Source of the DNA: Clostridia bacterium
GTDB taxonomy: Bacteria > Bacillota > Clostridia > Christensenellales > Borkfalkiaceae
Direction: 5' to 3'
Assembly: GCA_017399185.1 (NCBI GenBank)
Contig: JAFQEA010000005.1
Location: forward strand, 1 to 64,000
Length of the DNA stretch: 64,000 bases
The position numbers and the translations under genes were made by a program. The notes beneath the pieces are model-generated. The model made no database searches. It was not told the DNA's origin and was given only the letters and a program-made list of their open reading frames with translations. Every line of letters starts with the position of its first letter. Position 1 is the first letter of the stretch. Shown piece after piece: positions 18,233 through 26,719 of the stretch.

Positions 18233-18679
18233 ATGAAATACCAATATAAATCATTAGATGATAAAACGATTGAAGAATTGATAAAATTATCACAAAATTG
18301 GCAAGACGAAAAATGCACCTGGGGTATTATTGCCAATACCAAAGATGATCTGAAAGAACCTCTATTTGTTGCCATTGATAACGATGCTATCGTTGGATAT
18401 ATTTTTGGTCATTTTTACGTGGAAGAAAACAAGACATCATATATAAAAACTGGTAGTAAATGTTTTATGATTGATGAAATTTATGTTTTACCTGCATATC
18501 GCAATAAAGGTGTAGGTAAAGAATTATTCAAATTAATTGAAGCACACGTACAAAATTTATGTGAGCATATAACGTTAAGCACGTCTACAAAAAATTATAA
18601 AAGTATTTTACATTTTTACATAGATGAATTGGAAATGAATTTTCATCATGCATTTTTAATCAAAGATATAAAAAAATGA
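18233..18679 (+). CDS. GNAT family N-acetyltransferase
   Basis: The 148-residue protein has the GNAT fold. The acetyl-CoA-binding motif A is clear at about residues 86-104 (VLPAYRNKGVGKELF, matching the RxxGxG/A pattern), preceded by the strand MIDEIYV and followed by an LILSTS-like strand and an NxxS region. The substrate cannot be told from the sequence. Base composition is clearly more AT-rich than in the flanking genes (many AAA, ATT and TAT codons), and the gene lies directly downstream of a tRNA and an inverted-repeat element. I infer recent transfer. It has its own terminator. Confidence 0.88.
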   Translation: MKYQYKSLDDKTIEELIKLSQNWQDEKCTWGIIANTKDDLKEPLFVAIDNDAIVGYIFGHFYVEENKTSYIKTGSKCFMIDEIYVLPAYRNKGVGKELFKLIEAHVQNLCEHITLSTSTKNYKSILHFYIDELEMNFHHAFLIKDIKK

Positions 18680-18730
18680 AATCGGCAAATTCATTTATCT
18701 AAACGACAATGGAACAATTTTTTGCAAGTT

Positions 18731-18757
18731 AAAAGCCACCTTTGAAGGTGGCTTTTT
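18731..18757. terminator. Bidirectional terminator, GNAT / pectate lyase
   Basis: The hairpin AAAAGCCACC / GGTGGCTTTT with a six-base loop has A and T tails. It lies between the convergent acetyltransferase and pectate lyase genes. Confidence 0.88.
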
Positions 18758-18759
18758 TG

Positions 18760-20016
18760 TTATTTAAGATATTTATTGATATAGTTTTGCGGCCAGGTAC
18801 CCATCCAGGCATAGCCGGTGCGGCGTTCTGCGCTGATTTCGGTTATATCGTAAAAATATCCGTTGTAGGTTGTCCACTTTTTGTTACTCTTATAATCCGA
18901 ATAGAAGCCATTGCCCTGTAAGTCGTAAAATCTGTACCACAGGTTTTTACCCTTAACGTAATAAATATATTCGGTTTTGCCTGTTTCCTTGTTCTCGACG
19001 CCCTTTGCATCGTATGCACTGTCAGTAATCTTAACAGAATCAAACCACCTTAACGCAGCCAAAGCGGCGTCTTTACAAGCTTGGTCCTGGTGATTGATAA
19101 GAATATAAATAACACCCATACTTTCAGAGCCGCTAATAGAAGGTCTTTCGTAATCACGTCCTGCTTCCGGCGCATAGGTTGTTGCATTGTGTTGTGCGCA
19201 CCAACCCGTTTTAACGCCGTTGATTGAAATTTGTGCCTTAAGGAAGAAATCTATACCCCTATCGTACATTGCTTTAACTTGTAAGCGTTCAGCTTCGGTC
19301 AACATATCCGTATAAGGCTTATTGTTCTTGTATATTTGTTCAAGCATAAGCATTACGTTAGCCATAGCATTATCGTTTAAAGTTACGTAATCAGAATAGT
19401 TGCCACGCTTTGGATAAACCTGTGCAAAGCCACCGTTTGGCGTTTGAAGGTTTTTAATAAACTGCATAGCAAAATCAAAGCTCTGCTTATATTTAGCGTC
19501 TTTTGTAATTTGGTAGGCTTGAGCAATAAGCGCCATATGTGTATACGTGCCTTCGTTATCTATAGTACCAAGATAACCGCCGCCCTTTGCCGTCCAACCG
19601 CTCTTTTTGTTATACTTTTCGTTAGCAGCGCGCGCTCTTTTGATATGGTCGTCACAATACTTATCCCAACCGCCAACGTCAGGTATTTGCCAGGTTATTG
19701 CGTTATCGGCTTGCTGTATAGTTTGCAATTCCTTTTCGGTATAGTCAGGCGTTGTTGTCGTGCTCGAACTGCTTGAGCTGCTTGAGCTGCTCGAACTACT
19801 CGAACTACTCGAACTACTTGAACTGCTTGAACTATCCGATTGGCTGTTTGATTGGCTATTTGATACCGAATCAGAGCTACTGCCCGAATCAACCACGCCC
19901 GAGCTTCCGCTTGATGCAGGCGGAATCGGTATGTAATGATCGTCAGGCGTGGTATCGCAAGCAATCAATACCATAGCAAATAAAAGGATTAAAATTTGTA
20001 AAATTAATTTTTTCAT
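18760..20016 (-). CDS. Secreted pectate lyase lipoprotein, family PL10
   Basis: This enzyme should cleave polygalacturonate by beta-elimination outside the cell. A lipoprotein signal peptide ends in the lipobox LIAC with Cys20. A low-complexity linker of mostly serine follows (about residues 35-88) and serves as a spacer from the membrane. The catalytic domain (about 95-418) has PL10 features: ITWQIPDVGGWDKY, an alpha-toroid with the GGFAQVYPKRGNYSDYVTLND block, and the ERPSISGSESMGV segment. The serine tract is encoded by a nine-base tandem repeat at about 19765-19840. It is the last gene of the operon beginning at 23428. Confidence 0.88.
   Translation of the reverse strand: MKKLILQILILLFAMVLIACDTTPDDHYIPIPPASSGSSGVVDSGSSSDSVSNSQSNSQSDSSSSSSSSSSSSSSSSSSSSSSSSTTTTPDYTEKELQTIQQADNAITWQIPDVGGWDKYCDDHIKRARAANEKYNKKSGWTAKGGGYLGTIDNEGTYTHMALIAQAYQITKDAKYKQSFDFAMQFIKNLQTPNGGFAQVYPKRGNYSDYVTLNDNAMANVMLMLEQIYKNNKPYTDMLTEAERLQVKAMYDRGIDFFLKAQISINGVKTGWCAQHNATTYAPEAGRDYERPSISGSESMGVIYILINHQDQACKDAALAALRWFDSVKITDSAYDAKGVENKETGKTEYIYYVKGKNLWYRFYDLQGNGFYSDYKSNKKWTTYNGYFYDITEISAERRTGYAWMGTWPQNYINKYLK
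19765..19840. repeat. Nine-base tandem repeat encoding the Ser linker
   Basis: About eight copies of a nine-base unit such as GAACTACTC or GAGCTGCTT occur on the plus strand. On the coding strand each copy gives three serine codons, so slippage would change linker length without a frameshift. Confidence 0.8.
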
Positions 20017-20031
20017 AAGGATACCTACGTT

Positions 20032-21207
20032 TTAAATATATGATTTTTCAATCTTAACCTTAACGGTAAAGCCGTCAAAGCTTTGTGTAACTAAATCTGT
20101 AATGCGCTCACGCGCTTCGTTATCGGTTAACTTAATGCCGTGTGGCAAAACTGCACTAAACAAAAGCTGTTTTTGTCCATCCTTTTTGATTGCGCGGAAA
20201 TCGTGCAAGGTTATGCCGTTATCAATCTGCTTTAAAAGCTCCTGCGTTTTAACCCTATAAAGGGTTAATTCTTCATCGTTGACACAAACGGGGTCTAAAT
20301 GGATAACCGAAACGCAGTTAAGCTTCAAATCAAGCTCGTTCATAGCGCTATCGATTACTTCGTGCAGCTCGTAAACGTCTTCATCACCGCTTACTTCTGC
20401 ATGAAGAGATATCATTTTCCTATCAGGACCGTAGTCGTGGATAACAAGGTCATGCACGCCCAAAATCCGGTCGTAAGCCAAAACGATTTGGTAAACCTTT
20501 TCAACAAGTGACGGGTCGGGTCGCTTGCCCAAAAGGTCGCCAACCGTGTCTTTTGCAGCTTTTATGCCAGTATAGCAAAGTAAAACTGAAATTACAAGAC
20601 CGCACCAGTTATCAAGGTCAACCCCCGTGAATTTATATAAAACCGCACACCCAACGACGAGTAAGGACGAAATCACGTCCATAATACTTTCGCTGGCAAC
20701 GGCCTTCATAGCAGTTGAGTTGATTTTTTTGCCTATTTTATAATTATAGAAAACCATGTACGCCTTAACCAGCACCGAAACACCCAACAAAATCAAATAA
20801 AGGGGCTGGGTATAGCTTGGCTTGACCTGTGTGTTATCAACAATGCCCGTCAGCGAATCACGGAAAACGTTTACGCCAACGACGATAATAATTATTGAAA
20901 TAACAAGCCCTGCAACGTACTCGGTTCTGCCGTGCCCGAAAGGTCTTTCGTCGGACGGCTTTTTAGCCGCAAGCTTAAAGCCAAGCAGACCAAGCACTGA
21001 CGACAGTGCATCGGAAAGATTGTTATAAGCGTCTGCAAGAACGGAAATCGCTCCAGCAAAAATACCTATAACAAACTTCAAGGCAAACAGCAGAATATTA
21101 AGCACGATACCTAAAATACTGCAAAGCTTACCAAACGCTATGCGCACCGCACCTTGGTTAAAGTCGGGGTTTTTACCTATAAAAAGGCGTGAAAGTAAAG
21201 TTATCAT
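20032..21207 (-). CDS. Cation diffusion facilitator (CDF) family metal exporter
   Basis: This inner-membrane metal/proton antiporter has 391 residues. The N-terminal part has six hydrophobic segments with the CDF hallmark HGRTEYVAGL after the second, and the C-terminal cytoplasmic domain (about 220-391) includes HDLVIHDYGPDRKMISLHAEV. Metal-site positions look unlike the zinc type: TM2 has N62xxxD66 and TM5 has E173xxxD177, where zinc exporters have H/DxxxD. An Asn in TM2 is known from manganese-type CDF proteins, so Mn is a reasonable guess. The protein is longer at the C terminus than YiiP. It sits between pgi and the pectate lyase with short gaps. Confidence 0.9.
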   Translation of the reverse strand: MITLLSRLFIGKNPDFNQGAVRIAFGKLCSILGIVLNILLFALKFVIGIFAGAISVLADAYNNLSDALSSVLGLLGFKLAAKKPSDERPFGHGRTEYVAGLVISIIIIVVGVNVFRDSLTGIVDNTQVKPSYTQPLYLILLGVSVLVKAYMVFYNYKIGKKINSTAMKAVASESIMDVISSLLVVGCAVLYKFTGVDLDNWCGLVISVLLCYTGIKAAKDTVGDLLGKRPDPSLVEKVYQIVLAYDRILGVHDLVIHDYGPDRKMISLHAEVSGDEDVYELHEVIDSAMNELDLKLNCVSVIHLDPVCVNDEELTLYRVKTQELLKQIDNGITLHDFRAIKKDGQKQLLFSAVLPHGIKLTDNEARERITDLVTQSFDGFTVKVKIEKSYI

Positions 21208-21213
21208 TAATAA

Positions 21214-22632
21214 TTAGCAGATATAATCCTTGCTTTGTTTTGGTGCAGATTCAAGCTCTTTTCTCTTTTCTTCGTAGCCAACCCTGCCAAACATAGCATA
21301 GGTTGCGTTTTTGCCTTCTTCAACGCCGGGCTGGTCGTAAGTGTCAATGCCGAACATTTCGCCAATATACGCCGTTGCAAGCTCAAGCATAAACATAAAT
21401 TCGCCCAAAGTGAATTCGTTAACTTCAGGTAAATAGATAGTATTATTTAACCTTTGCTTTTTGGTAAGCGCGTATTCGGTTGCGCGGCGTTCAGTGTCGA
21501 TAAGCTCGTTTAACGTGTGACCGCATAAGAAGTTTACGTTGGGGAATTCTTCACAGCCGTCAGGGATAGTAACGCTACCGCGATAGCCGTCAACCGCGAT
21601 AAAGGTTACAACCTTATCGAACGGGCCTTCGGTGTAAAGCTGAACTTGGCTGTGTTGGTCTGTCACGCCAAGGGATTTAACAGGCGTTTGACCGACAAAT
21701 GCTGGGCTTCCGTCCTTTTTAACGGCTTTACCCAAGCTTTCTGCCCAAAGCTGGCAATACCAGTCTGCCATATACTTTAAGCTGTCGGCATAAGGCATCA
21801 TAACGGAAACGTTTTTGCCTTGGTTAAACGCAAGGTATTGCAAAATTGCAAATGCCATTGCAGGGTTTTTGGTGTAGTCGGGCTTATTGCAAAGCTTATC
21901 AATATAAGCCGCACCCTTTAACATCTTTTTAATATCAATGCCTAAAACGGCTGCTGGTAACAAACCAACGGGGCAAAGCTCTGAAAATCTTCCGCCAACA
22001 CTGTCAGGGATATAGAAGGTTTTTAAGCCTTCCTTTTTAGCTATCTTAATTAAGTTACCGCTCTGCATTGAAGTGGTTGCGATAACGTGGTCTTTTGCTC
22101 TTTCCCCAAACTTTTGCTTGAGCATATCCCAAATGATAAGGTATTGGGACATAGTTTCGCTTGTAGAGCCACTCTTTGTGATTACATTAAAGATTGTCTT
22201 TTCTGGCTCGATAACGTCAAAAAGGGCAAGCATTCTTTCAGGGTCAACGTTGTCTTCAACGTAAAATTTAGGACCCTTGCGCGCTTTATCCTTTAAGTCG
22301 TTATAATGCAAATGCTTTAAGGCTTGGAAAACAGCGATTGGACCTAATGCGCTACCGCCGATACCTAAAACGACAAAATATTTACAAGATTTTCTAACAG
22401 CCTTTGCTGTTTCTAAAATGTCAGCAACAACCTGGTCTTGATTGTACGGTAATTCAGACCAGCCCATCATCCCCTTACCGCGGTTTTCCTGTACGGTTTC
22501 AAACGCCTTTTTGCAAAGCTCACTATTAGCCTTTAATTGGGCTTTTGTAATGCCTTGTTCTTTGCCGACGTATTCTGACATCATATTATTAAAATCAAAT
22601 CTTAAGCGTAAATCCTGACTTCTTTGTCTCAT
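21214..22632 (-). CDS. pgi: Glucose-6-phosphate isomerase
   Basis: This enzyme interconverts glucose-6-phosphate and fructose-6-phosphate in glycolysis. The 472-residue sequence shows the two SIS sugar-phosphate domains, with VVLGIGGSALGPIA near residue 90 and NVITKSGSTSETMSQ near 140, the catalytic region GGRFSELCPVGLLPAAVLG, and QVQLYTEGP. The ATG at 22632 is used; a second in-frame Met pair lies at codons 17-18. It is nearly adjacent to the upstream isomerase-like gene (4 bp). Confidence 0.96.
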   Translation of the reverse strand: MRQRSQDLRLRFDFNNMMSEYVGKEQGITKAQLKANSELCKKAFETVQENRGKGMMGWSELPYNQDQVVADILETAKAVRKSCKYFVVLGIGGSALGPIAVFQALKHLHYNDLKDKARKGPKFYVEDNVDPERMLALFDVIEPEKTIFNVITKSGSTSETMSQYLIIWDMLKQKFGERAKDHVIATTSMQSGNLIKIAKKEGLKTFYIPDSVGGRFSELCPVGLLPAAVLGIDIKKMLKGAAYIDKLCNKPDYTKNPAMAFAILQYLAFNQGKNVSVMMPYADSLKYMADWYCQLWAESLGKAVKKDGSPAFVGQTPVKSLGVTDQHSQVQLYTEGPFDKVVTFIAVDGYRGSVTIPDGCEEFPNVNFLCGHTLNELIDTERRATEYALTKKQRLNNTIYLPEVNEFTLGEFMFMLELATAYIGEMFGIDTYDQPGVEEGKNATYAMFGRVGYEEKRKELESAPKQSKDYIC

Positions 22633-22636
22633 TATT

Positions 22637-23428
22637 CTATCCTTCTTTAATTAATTTTCTAATATATTCAAGTGACGTGCTTAACTCATCCAAGTCAGTA
22701 AAGCTATCCTTGTAAACTTCAATGATAAGCGGTCCGTCATAATTTGCTTTGTTAAGTTCGTCAATCAGCTTACGGAAATCAAAAAGCCCCTTTCCCGGCA
22801 AAACTATTTTGCCGTCCGCCGTGTAATCGGATATATGCACGGTTTTTAAGCTGTTTTTCATTTCAGCAAGATAATCCTTATAGTCATCGCCCGCTATCCT
22901 TGCCTGCTTTATATCAAGACAGGTTGATAAGGCTGGGCAGTAGGGTTTAATGTTGGTAAGATACCCCGCGCGCGAATAAATTGCCCATTCAACGTTCTCT
23001 AAACACAGCGAAACGCCGTATTCGTTGGCTTCACGGCAAAGCTTTTCAAACACGCCGCCCGTATACGCGTAATCGGTAAATACTTTAGGACCGCGTTTTA
23101 AGCGTATCTGACCGTGAAAGGTATAGTTTTTAGCATCAAGTATTTTTGCAACAGATAACACCCTTTGATAAACGCTATGCGCGTCAGAATACGCCCTGTC
23201 GTTTAAAGAGAAAAGCTCGGGCTCAAAATGGGTGTTAAGCGTATGAACAGAGTGAACCTTTAAATTGCCAAGCCTTGATTTTAAAAGGCGGGCAAAGTCG
23301 TCTGTGTATTCGCAAAAGGATTCTAAAAATATTTCAACAACTTTAGCGTCAATTTTATCTAAAACGACTAATGCGTCTTCGTTTGTTTCCCTTAAAAATA
23401 AGCTTGCAGTTGATACACCAGCTTGCAT
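22637..23428 (-). CDS. TIM-barrel sugar phosphate isomerase/epimerase
   Basis: The 263-residue protein belongs to the xylose isomerase-like TIM barrel (AP endonuclease 2) superfamily. Strand motifs with metal-binding residues are visible: VVEIFLES, NYTFHGQIRLKRG, VSLCLENVEWA, STCLDIKQARIAGDD, KTVHISDYTADGK and PLIIEVYKD. These give the expected Glu-Asp-His-Glu metal set. The substrate is not identifiable. It heads the operon with pgi, the CDF exporter and pectate lyase, so a role in uptake sugar handling is a fair inference. The ribosome site is weak. Confidence 0.88.
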   Translation of the reverse strand: MQAGVSTASLFLRETNEDALVVLDKIDAKVVEIFLESFCEYTDDFARLLKSRLGNLKVHSVHTLNTHFEPELFSLNDRAYSDAHSVYQRVLSVAKILDAKNYTFHGQIRLKRGPKVFTDYAYTGGVFEKLCREANEYGVSLCLENVEWAIYSRAGYLTNIKPYCPALSTCLDIKQARIAGDDYKDYLAEMKNSLKTVHISDYTADGKIVLPGKGLFDFRKLIDELNKANYDGPLIIEVYKDSFTDLDELSTSLEYIRKLIKEG

Positions 23429-23467
23429 AAACTACCTATACTAAATTTCGACCATTTATTTTTTAAA

Positions 23468-23600
23468 ATAACATAATGGATTATGTTATCACAAAATTTT
23501 GCAGTATAAATTTTTCTTTGTTACGGGCTGCCACACACGTGGCAGCCCGACAAACTCGTTAATTATTTAATTTTTATAAATAGCGCTTAAAAATTTAAGC
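23468..23600. other. Three inverted repeats between hpf and the isomerase gene
   Basis: The intergenic region holds three separate perfect inverted repeats: TAACATAA/TTATGTTA (23468-23487), a 10-bp GC-rich stem CGGGCTGCCA (23525-23550), and CGCTTAAA/TTTAAGCG (23582-23599) just after the hpf stop. None has a convincing T-run. The last may end hpf transcription; the others could be regulatory or terminate weakly. Confidence 0.5.
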
Positions 23601-23607
23601 GTGAATT

Positions 23608-24132
23608 TTATCTAATAACGGGGTCGATAAGCCCGATGTTTCCGTCGTCACGAAGATATAAAACCTTGGTCTTTTCGCTATCCTTATCAAAGTAAACGAA
23701 GAAGCTATGACCTGTCAGTTCAAATTCTTCAATTGCTTCGTCCAAAGACATTGGGCTAAGCTCAAACTTTTTAGTCTTAACAAGCTTGAAGTCGTTTTCG
23801 ATTTTTTCTTCGTAAATCATTTCCTGCTTCAACGCGCCAGCGCGGAGCTTTGCTTCAAACTTGGAACGATATTTGTAAATTTGGCGTTCAATCTTTGGTA
23901 ATAAAACGTCGATTGTATCATAAAAATTATCACCCTTTGCTTCAGCCCTGATAAACGTACCCTTATAGTTAATAGAAAGCTCCATCTTACTGTCGCGTTT
24001 TTCAACCTTTAGGTAAATACGGCAGGTAGCGTCTTCTTCAAAATACTTGTCAAGACGTGCAACTTTCTTTTCGATAACTTCTTGAAGCTGATCTTTTACT
24101 TGATAGTTTTTGGCAACAATTTCAATTCTCAT
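23608..24132 (-). CDS. hpf: Long-form ribosome hibernation promoting factor
   Basis: HPF binds the 30S decoding centre and drives formation of 100S ribosome dimers in slow growth. At 174 residues this is the long form. The N-terminal RaiA/HPF domain (about 1-97) has the RRIYLKVEKRD-type strand with GTFIRAEAKGDNFYDTIDVLL and the KIERQIYKYR helix. The C-terminal dimerisation domain (about 120-174) has MSLDEAIEEFELTGHSFFVY. The ribosome site AAGGAGA is strong. It lies 57 bp downstream of clpC in the same direction, consistent with a general stress grouping. Confidence 0.95.
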   Translation of the reverse strand: MRIEIVAKNYQVKDQLQEVIEKKVARLDKYFEEDATCRIYLKVEKRDSKMELSINYKGTFIRAEAKGDNFYDTIDVLLPKIERQIYKYRSKFEAKLRAGALKQEMIYEEKIENDFKLVKTKKFELSPMSLDEAIEEFELTGHSFFVYFDKDSEKTKVLYLRDDGNIGLIDPVIR

Positions 24133-24189
24133 ATATATTCTCCTTAATTTTTATTTAATGGGTTACGATTATTTATTGACGTGGCTTTG

Positions 24190-26673
24190 TTATTTTATAA
24201 CAAAATCAATAGCGCCGTTGTCATTGATAAGCGTAACCTGATTGCCCGTTTTAATATCCTTTGAAATAATCAGCGACGAAAGCTGGTTTTCAACGTGATG
24301 TAATATGGTGCGCTTTAACTCACGCGCGCCGTATTCCGGGCTGTAGCCTTTATCTAACAAAAATTCCTTTGCAGAATCCGTTACCACTAAAGAGACCTTC
24401 ATTGGTTTTAATCTCTTGCGTAGTGAATCAAAGGTTAAGTCAATGATTTTTCCGCATTCCTCACGGGTTAATTTACGGAAAACGACTATATCTTCAATAC
24501 GGTTTAAGAATTCCGGACGGAATTTCTTTTTCAATGCCTGCAGGATTATTTCTTTTTCGTTTTGAGCTTCATCCTGCTCCTGTCCGAAGCCTATTGCCGA
24601 CTTTTTAGCACCAACAAGGTGTGCACCTTCGTTTGACGTTAAAATAATAATGGTATTTTTAAAGTCAACGGTGTGCCCCTTGCCGTCGGTTAATCTGCCG
24701 TCGTCAAGGATTTGCAACATAATATTGAAAACGTCAGGACAAGCCTTTTCGATTTCATCAAACAACACAACTGAATAAGGTTTGCGCCTTACCTTATCGG
24801 CAAGCTGACTTTCTTCGCCGTAGCCAACGTACCCCGGGGGCGCACCGATAAGCCTTGAAACGCTTGCAGATTCCATGTATTCACTCATATCAATACGGAT
24901 AAGTGAATCCTGGTCGCCAAACAAGGCTTCAGCAAGGGCTTTAGAAAGCTCTGTTTTACCAACACCGGTCGGACCAACGAATATAAATGAGCCGCTTGGC
25001 TTATTTGGGTCCTTCATAACGGTCATTGAGCGGCGAATTGTCGCTGCGACGGCATTTATTGCTTCTTGCTGTCCAATCAAGCGTTTTTGAAGTATTTTTT
25101 CAAGGTTAGAAAGCTTTTGCGCTTGGGATTCTGTTAGCCTTGACGTAGGTATTCCTGTCATTTCGCTAATTACTTTAGCTATATTTTCTTCGTCAATATA
25201 TGACCTGTCGTAGTTTCTGATTTTTTCTTCGCTACGCAAAATTTCTTCGATTTCCGACTTGATTTGAGCAATTTTCTTGTCTAATTCGGTTGACGGAAGA
25301 CCTTGCGTTACGTAATACATTTTGTCAGCTTCAAGCTGTTCAAGCTGACGTTTTTTAAGGTTTAAGCTTGACGATGGGGAGTCAACAATCATACGCTCCC
25401 TTGAAGCGGCTTCGTCAATAAGGTCTATCGCCTTATCGGGTAAAAATCTGTCGGGGATATACCTTTGGCTTAATTCAACCGCCGCCCTTATGGCAGAATC
25501 GGTTATTGCAATACCGTGGTGGGCTTCAAATTTATCGCGTAAGCCTTCCAAAATCTTTACACATTCTTCAGGGCGTGGCGGATCAAGCGTGATAACCTGA
25601 AAACGCCTTTCAAGCGCGGGGTCTTTTTCTATATATTTGATATATTCGCTTGTGGTGGTTGCACCGATAACCTGCAATTCACCACGGGCAAGCTCGGGCT
25701 TTAAGATATCGCCCGTACCCATACCGTCGCCTGTGTTAACTATGGTGTGGATTTCGTCAATAAAAAGTATAATATTGCCGTTACGCTTGACGTAATCTAT
25801 CGCGGCTTTAAGCCTTTCTTCAAACTGACCTTTAAACTTTGCGCCTGCGATAATGCTTGACATATCAAGCGAATACACGCTTTTACTTAATAAGGAGTTT
25901 GGAACAGTACCACTTACAATGCGTTGGGCTAAACCTTCGATAACGGCGCTTTTACCAACGCCCGGCTCACCGATAAGTAAAGGATTGCTCTTTAAGCGGC
26001 GTGAAAGCGTTTGTATTACCCTGTCAATTTCTTTATCCCTGCCGATAACAGGGTCCAAGCGGTTAAGCCTTGCCTTTTCGGTAAGGTCTATTGCAAACTG
26101 TGCCAGGATATTTTCCCTTTCGTCCTCTTCGGCGGGTTGCTGTGGAGTTCCTGCAAAAGATCCGAAGGTACGCCCGCGCGGCGGCATTTGGTCAAAGGTT
26201 TGTGAAGACTGTTCTGCACGGGCACGCGTTAACGCGGTGCTTGTAAGCTGTGAAACCATTTGCTCAATTTCAGCAAACAAGCCGTTAAAATTTGCGACCA
26301 AGGTTGAAACGATATTTCTTGCCACGCAGGACGTGGATAATATTGCAAGAAGCAAATGCTCGGGCGCGACAAATGGGCATTTATATCGGATTGCTAAATC
26401 TTCGGCACGGCTTGAAACGCTTTTAACCGAAGTTGTAAAGCCCTTTTTATCGTATGACGGATCAACGTTTTCACGGATTTTGATATCGACAGATTCCTTG
26501 CCTGCCCCATAGCGGGATAAAACTGCCTTGCAGGAATTTTCGGTATCGTAAAAAGCGCCAAGTAAAAACTCGGTTGCAACGTAAGAAACGCCGTACTTTT
26601 CAGCCCTTAATACCGCGCATCTTATTATATTTTCAAACGCGGTGGTTGTTTTTGTCGTAGAATAATTTGCCAT
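24190..26673 (-). CDS. clpC: ATP-dependent Clp protease ATP-binding subunit ClpC
   Basis: ClpC is the Hsp100 unfoldase that partners ClpP and, in Bacillota, reads phosphoarginine marks left by McsB. The 827 residues show an N-terminal double-repeat Clp-N domain (1-150), D1 with Walker A GEPGVGKSAVIEGLA, a short coiled M-domain (about 405-465), and D2 with [20 protein letters not shown] and LFDEIEKACPDVFNIM. The C-terminal domain ends with KDIKTGNQVTL. It is third in the mcsA-mcsB-clpC operon, 46 bp after mcsB. clpP is not in the window. Confidence 0.97.
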   Translation of the reverse strand: MANYSTTKTTTAFENIIRCAVLRAEKYGVSYVATEFLLGAFYDTENSCKAVLSRYGAGKESVDIKIRENVDPSYDKKGFTTSVKSVSSRAEDLAIRYKCPFVAPEHLLLAILSTSCVARNIVSTLVANFNGLFAEIEQMVSQLTSTALTRARAEQSSQTFDQMPPRGRTFGSFAGTPQQPAEEDERENILAQFAIDLTEKARLNRLDPVIGRDKEIDRVIQTLSRRLKSNPLLIGEPGVGKSAVIEGLAQRIVSGTVPNSLLSKSVYSLDMSSIIAGAKFKGQFEERLKAAIDYVKRNGNIILFIDEIHTIVNTGDGMGTGDILKPELARGELQVIGATTTSEYIKYIEKDPALERRFQVITLDPPRPEECVKILEGLRDKFEAHHGIAITDSAIRAAVELSQRYIPDRFLPDKAIDLIDEAASRERMIVDSPSSSLNLKKRQLEQLEADKMYYVTQGLPSTELDKKIAQIKSEIEEILRSEEKIRNYDRSYIDEENIAKVISEMTGIPTSRLTESQAQKLSNLEKILQKRLIGQQEAINAVAATIRRSMTVMKDPNKPSGSFIFVGPTGVGKTELSKALAEALFGDQDSLIRIDMSEYMESASVSRLIGAPPGYVGYGEESQLADKVRRKPYSVVLFDEIEKACPDVFNIMLQILDDGRLTDGKGHTVDFKNTIIILTSNEGAHLVGAKKSAIGFGQEQDEAQNEKEIILQALKKKFRPEFLNRIEDIVVFRKLTREECGKIIDLTFDSLRKRLKPMKVSLVVTDSAKEFLLDKGYSPEYGARELKRTILHHVENQLSSLIISKDIKTGNQVTLINDNGAIDFVIK

Positions 26674-26719
26674 TTTTATACTAAACTAAAGGTTATTTCA
26701 AAATTTTATTAAAGGATAA

